Of a DNA stretch of 64,000 nt, positions 12,640 through 23,570 are shown piece after piece. Position 1 is the first letter of the stretch. The number at the start of each line of letters is the position of its first letter. The translations under genes and the position numbers were made by a program. The stretch lies in contig NC_133302.1 of NCBI RefSeq assembly GCF_005239225.2, positions 4,836,001 to 4,900,000 of the forward strand, given 5' to 3'. The notes below the pieces were generated by a model, which saw nothing but the letters and a program-made list of their open reading frames with translations, ran no database searches and was not told where the DNA came from. Origin of the DNA: Populus alba (lineage: Eukaryota > Streptophyta > Magnoliopsida > Malpighiales > Salicaceae).

Positions 12640-13760
12640 GACATAACTACAACTTTTATTATTTATTGTTTTTTATATAATTTTACTGCTAATGAATTGC
12701 ATCTGAATTTCTCAAAAATAAAAATATTTTTTAACTCAAAATGTGATGCATATTAGATGACATAGTTTTTTAAAATATTTATACGGTGATATATTGAATG
12801 ATATATTTTTTAAAAAAATATTAAAACAATGATATATTGAATCAATCTTAGTTAACATGTCAAGTTTGTAACCGAGGATTATGTTAACCTTATAGAAAAA
12901 AATCAAAAATAAATTATGAAGGTCACTTATTAATCAATTTAATGTTAAATGATAAAATAAAATAAAAACAAAAAAAGCAAAAAAAAGCTACCCAGATCAA
13001 CCATCGTCAAACTCCAAACCCACAACTCGAGTCATGAGAACTAGATAACTCAATAGAAAAAAAAAAATTAAAAAAAAATATGAAGCTCAATTTCTAACCA
13101 ACCCGATGTTGAAGGTTGAAATTGTACAAAAAATCAATTGAAAAATAATAAAAAAAAAAAACCTAAGTTAACTCGGGATAATCTATTAAACCTGGAACCT
13201 AGAATAAGAGACAAAATAACTTCATAAAAAGCAAATAAAAAAATTACAAAGCTCTATTTCTAATACATCTAATTTTGAAATTTGAAATCAAGAAAAAAAA
13301 AAAACCAAATCATTTAGACTGAAATAACTCAACGGAAATCAAATTGAAAAAAACAAAAAAAATCGATCCTCAAAAAGCCTAATAGTGGAGGATAAAATTA
13401 AAAAAACAAAATTAGTTGTTGAAGGATAAAATAAAAAAATAATTAAAAAAGTAAAACCGAATCAACACAAGTTTACTTATCAAACTCGTGATCTAGATAA
13501 TAAGATTGAAATAACCTTATAGAAATTAAATAAAAAAATGACTAAGCCCAATTAAAAAAAAATTAAATTTAAAAAAATTTAAAAAATAAACTCGAGTTAA
13601 TCTATTAAACTTGCAATGTAAATCATAAAATTAAGATAAAATCATAAAAATATATATATATAATGCCACTACCAACATATTTTAATGTTGATATCAAGAA
13701 TAAAAAAATGATATTGGTATATAACTTAATAAAAAGAATCGAGCAAAATTATGAAGCATT
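12640..13760. repeat. Dispersed repeat filling intron 2 of RLK copy A
   Basis: A-rich sequence with words such as CCCACAACTCGAGTCATGAG and TTAACTCGGGATAATC, common in Salicaceae repeats in my experience. The same block fills intron 2 of copy B (44,200-45,330) and, more diverged, copy C (17,500-18,720). It separates exon 2 from exon 3. Confidence 0.5.
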
Positions 13761-14349
13761 ATGTGTGTGACTGCTCCGCCACACAGTTAGTAATTTGTTA
13801 ATTCCCTGGACTGGCCCAGTCAGAATCCTTCAGACCTCAAATTAAAATTGAAAATAAAAGCATGGAGTGGTAAGTGTGAAGAGATATACATGCCAAATAA
13901 CGTGGCACGGTTCTCCAGGAAATGAGCAATTGCAAACAACTTTATTGTCAGCTTCTAGCTTTGGAGGTAAAATTTGTATCATTGCACAGTTTCATATTGC
14001 GATTCCAGCCTTTTTTGCCCAGTTGTGTTGCTACTTCAAGCAAGGCTTCCACTGCATAAATCAAAATTAAATCTCAACTTCTAATTCTGGGATGATTAGC
14101 TGGTGGCTTCTACAATGCCTTGCCAAGAAATGTTTGCAGAAAACACAGAATTCTGTAAGAAAATCACTGCATGATGCCATTACTAACATGGTTACAGAAT
14201 TCGGCAATACAATCACATTTGATGACTGCATTATCGAAGAGTGTATGATGCAGTGAGGATTTTGCAGATAAAAAAAACTCCTGCTAGAAAAGCAAGTGCA
14301 TGTCTTTCCTCTAAACACTAAAGAATCTGCCCATCTGAACCAAATTAAA

Positions 14350-14384
14350 ATATATATATATTATATATATATATATATATATAT
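14350..14384. repeat. (TA)n touching the exon 1 splice donor, copy A
   Basis: On the gene strand exon 1 ends GATGAAG and the intron begins GTACATATAT, running directly into the TA tract. The tract is shorter in copy B (45,904-45,921) and replaced by a long (ATGT)n/(TA)n tract in copy C (19,209-19,316). Confidence 0.9.
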
Positions 14385-14612
14385 GTACCTTCATCAGGAG
14401 CAAGGCTCAAATCTTGGGCCTCCAAGATAATTGCTCCCATGCAAAACATTAGTAACAGAAGCACAAGTAAGCTAGATGTGAGTCTCAAGATATCAGAGAG
14501 TGCAGGAGCCATCTTCCTTAGTCTGCAATCCACTTCAAGAGTTATTTAGTAGGCTGCCTGGAGATGCATTATTATAGTCGACCTTTCATGATGTGGGATC
14601 TTTTCTTACCTT

Positions 14613-14624
14613 GTCTTGTATACT
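14613..14624 (-). promoter_or_regulatory. Proximal TATA-like box, RLK copy A
   Basis: AGTATACAAGAC on the gene strand, about 100 bp before the ATG. It sits at the same place in a duplicated leader as the stronger TATATAAAAGAC box upstream. Confidence 0.35.
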
Positions 14625-14900
14625 TTCAGCAGGCACACCACTAGGTGTTGTTAGCAGCCGGATTTAATACTATTGGATTTTATTGGGCTGTTAGATATTT
14701 TTAATTTTATTTTATTTTATTTTTAGATTTGTTTTTTATTTGATTTTTTTATTATATGGTAAAGAAAAAATAAATTTATATTACTCTTTTTAATATTATA
14801 TAAAAATTAGGTGATGATAATTTATTTTCATATCAAGTTGGGTTGAATTTTTTTATTAAAATATGTTTTTTTTCCCTTTCAAAAATATTTTTAAAAAAAT

Positions 14901-15000
14901 TTAGTAGGCTGCCTGAAGAAAGCTTTGTGCATTATTAGTAGGCTGCCTGAAGAAAGCTCTGTGTATTATTATAGTTGACTTATCAGAATGGTGTAGGTCT
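14901..15000 (-). repeat. Duplicated 5' leader of RLK copy A
   Basis: The leader word TTAGTAGGCTGCCTG occurs at 14,547, 14,901 and 14,936, followed by the same GCATTATTATAG/GTATTATTATAG and GTCGAC/GTTGAC text. About 310 bp of unrelated sequence separates the proximal copy from the distal pair. Same arrangement upstream of copy B (46,083, 46,438 and 46,473). Confidence 0.7.
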
Positions 15001-15013
15001 TTCTTACGTTGTC

Positions 15014-15031
15014 TTTTATATATATATATAA
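15014..15031 (-). promoter_or_regulatory. Distal TATA box, RLK copy A
   Basis: On the gene strand TTATATATATATATAAAAGAC lies just upstream of the distal leader copies, about 500 bp before the ATG. The equivalent in copy B is at 46,551-46,566. Confidence 0.45.
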
Positions 15032-15694
15032 GCACACACTTCAAGAATATCCTTATCTGCACTAGACCACTTGTACCTTTTTATTGTTTTTATATTCTAT
15101 TATTTATTTTTGTGTTTTAAAAATATTTTAATTATTTTTTTAAAATTAATATATTTTTATTATTTTTAAATCATTTTAACTACAATTTTAAATAGATACT
15201 ATATTTATATATAAAAAAAAAAAACTCCCAAATAGATCCTTAGTCAATGGAAAGATTGGTAGGTCAAAAAAATAATAATAAAATATCATTGGGAAATTGG
15301 AGAGAAAGTATCCGACTATAAGAAGAAAATTTTACGTTCAAAAACGGAGAAAAAGATAGGCTATATAATTCTTTGAATCCACAAAACCATCAAAGAGACT
15401 CATTGTATATAAAGATTTCATATTCCATGCAGCCTCCCTCGTTGTTTCTTAAAAAGATGGTATATCAGCGTTTTATTATATATTATTTAATTATTATCAC
15501 GTGATAATAGAAACAATAACAAAAAACCAAAAATATGATGAAAATGAAATATCTTAAAGAATATCATTTCAAAGTTGGATTCCTACCGGTCTCTCCTGGG
15601 TGGCTCTATGAGATTCCGTGTGTTTTCCTATGCTTTTAATATGATGAAAAATTTAGCACGTGTTGGTTTTCTAGTCCTCCACAATATTTGACCA

Positions 15695-15935
15695 AAATAT
15701 TAAAAGACTAGGGTATTGAACCTAGCTCTAATATTTCAAATGTAAAAAAAATAAAATAGAAATTTATATTTATTTTTTATATTGCAATAGAAAAAGGGAG
15801 TTGTTATAATTAAGTTATTCCATTACAAGTAGTCTGAGTATAAAAGGAAAAACTAAAAATAATTACAAGAAAATTGTATTAAATAAAATATATTGTCTTT
15901 GAATGAACATATAGTTCGAAACAGATAGAGCATTC
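15695..15935 (-). mobile_element. Copia LTR fragment with primer-binding region, upstream of copy A
   Basis: Parallel to 1,210-1,440: GGGTATTGAACCTA with GCTCTAATA (primer-binding side), then TAAAATAGAAATTT and TAATTACAAGAAAATTG. No internal coding sequence. The same fragment lies at 47,240-47,465 upstream of copy B. Confidence 0.5.
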
Positions 15936-16027
15936 TCCATCATTTTGCCCCTGTTATAAAACAAATGGTTGTCTAGATCGGTTTTCCTTTGCCACTTGAA
16001 CTTATAACAATAAACATTATAATCTTA

Positions 16028-16198
16028 AAGGTTAGCTTAACTAGTAAAGTCTTGGATTTGCTTCTTAATAATTACGAGTTCGAGTCATCTCAAGACCATT
16101 AGAGATTTATATGGTTATTAACTTCAAGATCTATAAAATTAATTGAGCTAAGTTTAAACTGATCCAGACATCCATGTTAATGGAAAAAAAAAAAAAAA
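16028..16198 (+). mobile_element. SINE-like insertion upstream of RLK copy A
   Basis: Begins AAGGTTAGCTTAACTAGTAA (A-box-like TAGCTTAACTAG), has GAGTTCGAGTC at about 16,077 (close to a Pol III B box), and ends in a 15-base A run. Flanks carry similar AACATTATAA / AACATTGAA words, a candidate target-site duplication. The related segment at 1,530-1,570 lacks the insertion. Shared with copy B, so it is older than the A/B duplication. Confidence 0.6.
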
Positions 16199-17330
16199 CA
16201 TTGAACACCATAAGTTCAAGCAACAGCAAACACATCACGAAATGGATTGTTGAAGGACTAAATTGTGACTATTCTCATTGTTCAGGAGCAAATGTTTACT
16301 TTACCCTCAAATCACAATCCCATAAAGCAGTCCTGAACAACCAAATTAAAGTAAGGCCGCGTTTGGGAACATGGGCACTACTTCCCAAACAGAGTCTAAA
16401 TCAAACACATCTAAGCATCTTGACAACCATTTTAAACAAACAGGAATAAGCAATGTATTTTAATATTTTAAAAATAAACATACTTAGAAGGCACTCCATA
16501 TCCCTGATGGCTATTGACTTCTATTGACTTGGTACAAGTGTTCAGATAATAATCGTTCGGTGTGAGATATTAATCTAAGTCTTGTCAATGTTCTCTAGTT
16601 AGGTGACATATAGAGTAATTAATGTTTGATTAATTTTATTCAAAAAATTAAATGAATGATGGATTTAAAATAGTAATGAGATTTTCAAGGGGTTTGTTCA
16701 TGTGCTTGAGCTGAAGTTTAAAAAAAAAAATTAAAAATTATTTTTAAATCATTTTTGATATACTCATTTTAAAATAAATTTTAATAAATAAAAAAAAATT
16801 ATTTTAATATATTTTAAATAATATTTATTATTGTTTGAAATATTCCCCTGTCTTTTCTTTTTAAACGAGGATTGAGGTTTCCAATTTTAGTTGGGAAAAT
16901 AAGAGATATATAGATCACAACATCATTTTATTATTTTATCCTCCTAGCTCTATCTTCTCCTTGGAATAGTAAGTTTTTGATTTGTTTTGAAAGAACAAAT
17001 AAAAGTAAAAAGATGTTATTCTAAGCTCCTAAAAATAATATTTAATTGGGAAGGTGCTGATATTGCAAGTTAATGGTCAAAGTTTTGAACAATAGGTAAA
17101 GTGATTGGAGTTTTTTTATTTTTTATTTTTGAATTTAGGACGGTGAAAGGGAAAAAAATAACACAGATAGATATATTAAAAATAAGCATAATTTAATAAG
17201 CTATTAGTATATTGACTCGTGCTGGATAGTAGGTTTAATAACATTTTTTTTCACTTATAAAATCAATATAAAGAGTATAGAGATTATTTTAATTGTTTTA
17301 AGTCTAATAACCAATCTAAATCCAATACAT
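16199..17330. other. Upstream intergenic DNA of copy A, no gene seen
   Basis: Parallel to 47,731-48,880. A 91-codon frame at 16,174-16,449 is present in both copies with few differences but starts in the SINE poly-A tail and resembles no protein I know. An AT-rich stretch at 16,700-16,830 looks like a dispersed MITE-like repeat. Confidence 0.4.
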
Positions 17331-17415
17331 AAATGCTATTGGGTCTGACTGTGGAGCCATACTCAATGGTATTAGATCCTGCATGAATACTAGACCCAAT
17401 AGTATTGGATCTACT
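17330..17415. repeat. Truncated palindromic minisatellite, unit A
   Basis: Two to three units of the GACCCAAT...ATTGGGTC palindromic repeat (TAGACCCAATAGTATTGG at 17,388). It matches 48,885-49,002 and stops at the duplication junction, whereas the downstream unit carries on to about 49,135. Confidence 0.75.
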
Positions 17416-17420
17416 TTCAA
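17408..17420. other. Tandem-duplication junction
   Basis: Left of this point the sequence follows 48,900-49,002. Right of it, the sequence follows RLK intron 2 from 12,593. The shared bases at the join are ACT: GGATCTACT in one parent and AAAACTTTCAACC in the other. Confidence 0.8.
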
Positions 17421-19444
17421 CCATTGCAAATCAACAATCATATGTCAAGAAAATACAAGACAGACCATTTTCTTCGCCTGAAGATCCTTTCTTTGCATTT
17501 CACTACATGTTTAGCTTGTTTTTATATAATTTTACTGCTAATGAATTGCATCTGAGTTTCTCAAAATAAAATTCAACTATCGAATGGGGTTTATGAGGAG
17601 ATTTAATCCACCACAAATAGTCCTCTACTGTATTATTTTCCGGTGCTACGGATTGTTTTTTTAGCATAAAAAAACTATTTAAGCATTATTAATATGTTTT
17701 TCTAATAAAAAAATTATTATTTTAACTTGAAATATAATGCATATTAAATGACATATTTTTTAAATATTTATTCGGTGATATATTGGATGATTTTTTTTTT
17801 TTCAAATATTAAGACAATGACATATTAAATTGATCATGTTTACCTTATAGAAAAAAATAAATAAATTATAAAGGTCAATTACTAATGAACCCAATATTGT
17901 TGAAGGATAAAATTAGAAAAACAAAAGAACAAAAAAAGCTACCCAAGTCAACCATGGTCAACCTCTAAACCCACAACTCGAGTCATGAGATCACGATAAC
18001 CCAATAGAAAAAAAATTAAAAAAAAATATGAAGATCAATTTCCAACCAACCCAATGTTAGATGTTGAAATTGTATAAAAAATCAATTAAAAAATAACAAA
18101 AACAATTCCTAAATTAACTTGAGCTAACCTATTAAACTTGTAACTTTAGGACAAGAGACAAAATAACGTCATAAAAAACAAATAAAAAAATTACAAAGCT
18201 CCATTTCTAATAGATCTAATGTTGAAAGTTTGAAATCGAAAAAAAAAATCAAATCATTTAGACCGAAATAAACTCAACAGAAATCAAATTTAAAAAAAAA
18301 ACTACAAAACTCGATTTTCAAAAAAGCCGAATAATGAAGGATAAAATTTTAAAATAAAAATCAGTTGTAGAAGGGTAAAAAAAAGAAAGATATATAACCT
18401 TACAGAAATTAAATAAAAAAAATGACTAAGCCCAATTAAAAAATATTAAATTAAAAACAGACAAAAAATTGAAAAATTAAATCCGGGTTAATCTGTTAAA
18501 CTTGTAACTTGCATCATTAAATTAAAATAAATTCATAAAAAAAATAAAAATATCATTACAAACATATTTAATATTAAAATTGAGAAAAAATTTAAATCCA
18601 TGACATCACTATATTTACTAATAAAAAGAATCGAGGAAAATTATGAAGCAAAATTCATAAAACAATCTAATATTAAAATTATTTTTTAAAAAAAAGATAT
18701 TAAATTATTGAAAAGTAAAATTAAAAAAAATATAGTGTAATATTTTGTTAATTCCTTCAATTAGCCCCATCAGAATCCTTCAGACCTCAAATTAAAACTG
18801 AAAATAAAAGCATGTAGTTGTAAGTGAAGAAATATACATGCCAATAACGTGGCACGGTTCTCCAGGAAATGAGCAGTTGCAAACAACTTTATTGTCAGCT
18901 TCTAGCTTTCGAGGGTAAAAATTGTATCATTGCACAGTTTCATATTGCGATTCCAGCCTTTTTTGCCCAGTTGTGTTGCTACTTCAAGCAAGGCTTCCAC
19001 TGCATAAATCAAAATTAAATCTCAACTTCTAATTCTGGATGATTAGCTGGTGGCTTCTACAATGCCTTGCCAAGAAAATGTTTGCAGAAAACACAGAATT
19101 CTGTAAGAAAATCACTGCATGATGCCATTACTAACATGGTTACAGAATTCGGAAATACAATTCACATTTGATGACTGCGTTATCGAAGAGTGTATGAAAA
19201 TCAAATTAAATATATATATAATATATGTATGTATGTATATATATATGTATGCATATATATATATATGTATGTATGTATGTATGTATATTATATGTATGTA
19301 TGTATGTATGTATGTACCTTCATCAGGAGCAAGGCTCAAATCTTTGGGCCTCCAAGTTAATTGCTCCCATGCAAAACATTAGTAACATAAGCACAAGTAA
19401 GCTAGACATGATTCTCAAGATATCAGAGAGAGTGCAGGAGCCAT
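17413..19444 (-). pseudogene. RLK copy C: exons 1-2 only, truncated and frameshifted
   Basis: Exon 1 lies at 19,444-19,318 and exon 2 at 18,999-18,838, both clearly homologous to copies A and B. The sequence then runs through intron 2 and ends at the junction 17,413, about 48 bases before where exon 3 would begin, so LRRs, malectin, membrane and kinase parts are absent. Exon 1 has a two-base addition (GAGAGAG) giving a stop ten codons after the ATG, plus one extra T further on; exon 2 is 162 bp instead of 160. It has intron-2 sequence missing from A and B (17,461-17,515 and 17,575-17,690) and is the most diverged copy. Non-functional as it stands. Confidence 0.75.
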
Positions 19445-19521
19445 CTTCCTTAGTCTGCAATCCACTTCAAGAGTTATTTAGTAGGCTGCCTGGAAGAGCT
19501 TGATGCATTATTATAGTCGAC

Positions 19522-20021
19522 NNNNNNNNNNNNNNNNNNNNNNNNNNNNNNNNNNNNNNNNNNNNNNNNNNNNNNNNNNNNNNNNNNNNNNNNNNNNNNN
19601 NNNNNNNNNNNNNNNNNNNNNNNNNNNNNNNNNNNNNNNNNNNNNNNNNNNNNNNNNNNNNNNNNNNNNNNNNNNNNNNNNNNNNNNNNNNNNNNNNNNN
19701 NNNNNNNNNNNNNNNNNNNNNNNNNNNNNNNNNNNNNNNNNNNNNNNNNNNNNNNNNNNNNNNNNNNNNNNNNNNNNNNNNNNNNNNNNNNNNNNNNNNN
19801 NNNNNNNNNNNNNNNNNNNNNNNNNNNNNNNNNNNNNNNNNNNNNNNNNNNNNNNNNNNNNNNNNNNNNNNNNNNNNNNNNNNNNNNNNNNNNNNNNNNN
19901 NNNNNNNNNNNNNNNNNNNNNNNNNNNNNNNNNNNNNNNNNNNNNNNNNNNNNNNNNNNNNNNNNNNNNNNNNNNNNNNNNNNNNNNNNNNNNNNNNNNN
20001 NNNNNNNNNNNNNNNNNNNNN
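19522..20021. other. Assembly gap (500 N)
   Basis: Exactly 500 Ns, probably a placeholder. Left of it is the leader of RLK copy C; right of it is gypsy gag leader. By inference the missing DNA holds the rest of the copy C upstream region, the older element's 5' LTR start, and the young gypsy element's 5' LTR and primer-binding site. Confidence 0.99.
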
Positions 20022-20029
20022 CACCAAAC

Positions 20030-20424
20030 CCGGTCAAGATCAAGAATGGAAAACGAGAAAGAGCTCAATTAGAGTCGCACTACCAGACCGAGTTGGAATC
20101 AGTGAAAAATGAAGTTTCTCGACTGACCAGCCTGCTTGAGCAACTGTTAAGAACCAAGAACGGAGAAGGAACGTCTACCCAACCACCATAGGAGCACCGT
20201 CAGTTCATGTCCCGGGGTTAATCTCAGAACTTGGGGGCAGATTCAGCGACGGGGCAGCACTTTGCACCTGCTATTCCATTCAGCCCCCTCAAGCTCGCAC
20301 CACTGTAGATTTAACAGCCGAGGGGCCTTCCGATAATAGGTCCACTGGTTCTGTGAACGAGGACAAAATATCAGCATTAGAAGAAAGGTTAAGAGCAGTT
20401 GAGGGAAATGATTGGTTTTGACCC
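20030..20424 (+). pseudogene. gag N-terminal part, broken
   Basis: Coding-like sequence just right of the gap, with a predicted coiled coil (LESVKNEVSRLTSLLEQLL) that has a clear counterpart in the older element at about 33,310-33,380. It carries an in-frame stop near 20,190 and another near 20,218, and the frame shifts just before 20,425. The true gag start lies in the gap. Structural capsid-precursor region. Confidence 0.6.
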
Positions 20425-23354
20425 ATGCGAGCGTCGGAAATATGCTTGGTACCAAACCTTACGGTACCAAAAGATTTTAGGATACCGGAGTTTATAAGGT
20501 ACACTGGGTTGGAATGCCCAAACACTCATCTTCGATCTTATTGCAATAAGATGGCTGAGGTGATTCATGACGATAAGTTAATGATCTACTTTTTCCAAGA
20601 CAGTCTATCGGGATCTGCGCTAAGTTGGTACATGAGGCTGGATAATGTCAAGATTAAGAAATGGAAGGACTTAGTGGAGGCTTTCCTAAAGCAATACAAG
20701 TTCAATTTAGAAATTGCTCCAGATCGAACGAGCCTCATGTCACTGGAAAAGAGAAGCCAAGAGTCAGTGAGGGCTTATGCGCAAAGATGGAGGGACGAGG
20801 CCACGCATGTGCAACCCCCTTTAATAGAAACAGAGATGGTGACTTTGTTCGCCAATACATTCAAGGCACCTTACTATGAGCATTTAATGGGTAGCTCATC
20901 TCAACATTTCTATGATGTTGTACGCGTGGCCGAAAGAATAGAGCAAGGAATTAAAGCTGGGCGCATAGCGGAGCCTTTAGAAAAGAAAGGTTTTGTTGGG
21001 AGGAAAAGAGAAGGTGACGTTAACAATTTGGAGGATGGGTACAAAGGCAAGAAAGTAAATTTCCGTAGTCCACAAGCACCTACCGCTCAAGTCTCACGCA
21101 TAAACTTTAACCAATCTTTTTCACCTAACCGAACAAATAACCAACCAAACTACCAAAATCACTACCAAGATCACTACCAAAGACCACACCCAAAATACAC
21201 TTCAGAACAACTGCCGCCTTTACCCATGCCATTGAAAGACATGTATGCCAAGCTGTTGAGCATTGGACAAGTAGCTCCTATCCCTACACTACCACTACAA
21301 CCACCATTCCCAATTTGGTACAAGCCTGAGTTGTCTTGCGAGTACCATGGGGGCAATCCTGGGCATGGGATTGAAACCTGCTATGCCTTCAAGAAGAGGT
21401 TATTGGAGCTTATTAAGACGGGATGGGTATCCTTCGAAGACAAGCCCAATGTTAATTCAAACCCATTGCCTAAGCATGCTCCAAATAGTGGTGGAATAGG
21501 CATGATCGAAGTGGGAAATCAAGGCAAGGTTTTGAAGGTGCCGATGAAAAGGTTGTACGACATGTTAGTACAATCAGGATTTCTAGAGGCAAAGGTGGTA
21601 AGGCAATCGGAGAGAGGTGACTACTGTGAGTTCCACGGAAGAGATGGACATCACATTGAGGATTGTGCAGAGTTTTGCAAAAAGATCGCAAAAATGTTGA
21701 AGATGGGACAATTGAGGATTGAACCCATGGAGAGCAGGCGTGAGGTAAGCATGATGGAAGGCCAAGATGAGATGGCAGGAGTTTGCAGGATCCAACAGAC
21801 TGCAAATGGGCCCCCAAGGCTGGTCTTGACTAAACCGTCCTGCACAAAAGAGAATCACAATGCCATGCCGTATAATTATGGGTATGCCTCCAATGTTCGA
21901 GCGACTCTTCCTTTGTTCCAGACGGAGATAAGTGGTTTGACCAGGAGTGGTCGTTGCTTTACGCCTGAAGAATGGAGAAAGGAAAAGGGTAAGGAAGTGG
22001 TAGACCTGGACAAAGCTCCCGAAGTTAATAAGCCGGTAACGGAAGAGGAGTCGAATGAGTTTTTGAAGTTGATCAAGCATAGCGAATATTGCATAGTGGA
22101 TCAACTAAAAAAGACTCCAGCGCGGATCTCCCTTATGTCTTTGATACTCAGCTCTGAGCTGCATCGAAATGCCTTGCAAAAGGTATTGAATGAGGCATAT
22201 GTACCTCAAGACATTGAGCATAAAACCATGGAGCATTTAGTAGGGAGGATCCATGCAACTAATTACCTCTACTTCACGGCTGATGAGCTTGATGCTGAAG
22301 GTACCGGACACAACAAGCCTTTATACATTACTGTTAGGTGCAAAGACTGTCTTGTAGGGAAGGTGCTCGTCGATAATGGCTCGGCCCTCAACGTGTTGCC
22401 AAAGCACATTCTGGAGGAAATGCCGATTGATGAATCTCATATGAAGCCAAGTACTATGATGGCCAGAGCGTATGATGGCTCACCTAGGCCAATACTTGGG
22501 ACTTTAGAAGTGGAGCTATATGTGGGACCGCAAATGTTCCTAGTGACACTTCAGGTTATGGATATCCACCCTTCCTATAGTATGTTGTTGGGAAGACCTT
22601 GGATCCACGCAGCGGGGGCAGTAGCTTCGTCATTGCACCAATGCCTGAAGTATATCATGAATGGGATGTTGGTAACTGTAAAGGCCGAGGAGGCAATATC
22701 CTTGATAAAGAATGTGGCTGTGCCTTTCATCGAAGTGGAAGATTGCAAGGATAACAATATCCATGCTTTCGAGATCGTGAACACCGACTGGGTGCCGGAG
22801 AACACTGTGTTAAGAAGGCCAAGGATCTCAGAAGCAGCCAGGATGGCAAGCCTATGCTTCTTAGAACGCGGGATCCCATTTCAGTATAACTTTACTGTCA
22901 GGATACCAGAAGGGGTTAAGTCGGCGAGTTTGGAAAATGCTGCTCAAAGATTTGGGTTAGGGTATCAACCTAACCAAAAGGATTATCGGTGGGCTGCTGG
23001 TCGGAGAAGGGCAAGAAGGATGGCTAGAATTAAAGGAAGAGAGCCTGAGGAAGAAAAGCTAGAAATCCCTCACCTTAGTGTATCGTTCACAAAAGCTGCA
23101 TTCATAATGCAACCTGATAAAGGAGCCGGAAGCCTGGGTCTAGAACTGGCTCATATGAGCATAAACACCTTGGAGGGAAACGAGAAGAAAAGGGATGACG
23201 TGAAAGCAGTCGCGGGAAAAGAAGATGAAGCGCTGCCACAGCTGACGATCCATACGCTAGAAGAAGTCTCCGCCAAGACCGTTGTGCGCAAGCTGGCTCC
23301 AGGCGAAAAGTTTCAGAATTGGGTGACACAAGAAGCTCCAGTGGTTTTCAAAAT
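20425..23354 (+). CDS. gag-protease ORF of the Tat-type gypsy element
   Basis: The 977-codon open frame is an internal piece of gag; its first Met is only the first one after a frame break. Residues about 1-190 are a gag capsid domain (ALSWYMRLDN, LEAFLKQYKF-like, YAQRWRDEA). Two zinc-knuckle-like CxxH...GH...C motifs lie at about 21,340 and 21,625. A retroviral-type aspartic protease has its catalytic VDNGSA at about 22,369 and a partner LLGRPW at about 22,585. The open frame ends in a TAA at 23,356 that overlaps a GTAAAC splice-donor-like sequence. Gag packages the element RNA; the protease matures the polyprotein. Confidence 0.85.
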
Positions 23355-23570
23355 GTAAACCAACTTTTGTTTGCCTTAGCATGTTTTTGTCATTGCTTAT
23401 GTTTTGCTTTTGTTTTCTCTAGTTGACAATCAAGGCTCATAATGTCAGCTAGATTCTATATTTGTCATAGAGCCCACCTTTTTTTCCTTTGAATGAATGT
23501 GAGATCATGCACTTTTTCAGAAATTGTTTTATATATATATGCATTTACACCAAGCACTTCCCGCTTTCAG
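23355..23570 (+). other. Candidate intron between protease and RT
   Basis: GTAAAC at 23,355 overlaps the gag-protease stop codon. A T-rich stretch ends in CCCGCTTTCAG at 23,570. Removing these 216 bases would take out the stop codon and join the two frames in phase. Ogre-type elements are known to carry a spliced intron at this position. Splicing here is inferred, not shown. Confidence 0.6.

Larger units (their letters stand above)
5980..14512 (-). pseudogene. LRR-malectin receptor-like kinase, copy A, frameshifted as read
   Basis: Paralogue of copy B (37,570-46,049) with the same 24-exon layout: signal peptide exon 14,512-14,389; exon 2 14,051-13,890; eleven LRR exons 12,544-10,395; malectin exons 8,933-8,555 and 8,477-8,281; transmembrane exon 8,183-8,046; kinase exons 7,816-7,698, 7,571-7,361, 7,229-6,989, 6,569-6,419 and 6,333-5,980. 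Kinase motifs are complete ([37 protein letters not shown]). The kinase exons match copy B base for base in length. Six single-base additions in homopolymers break the frame: two in exon 2, one in exon 11 (73 instead of 72 bp), two in exon 17, one in exon 18. Either a very young pseudogene or an intact gene read through unpolished sequence. The family (LRR VIII-2, like Arabidopsis At1g53430 or RFK1) acts as plasma-membrane receptor kinases. Confidence 0.8.

Noticed and set aside
16174..16449. 91-codon frame conserved in both upstream regions
   Set aside because: The two copies are recent duplicates, so conservation says nothing; it starts in a SINE poly-A tail and resembles no known protein.
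19467..20072. Four long open frames across the gap
   Set aside because: They consist of Ns; only a few real codons at each end.
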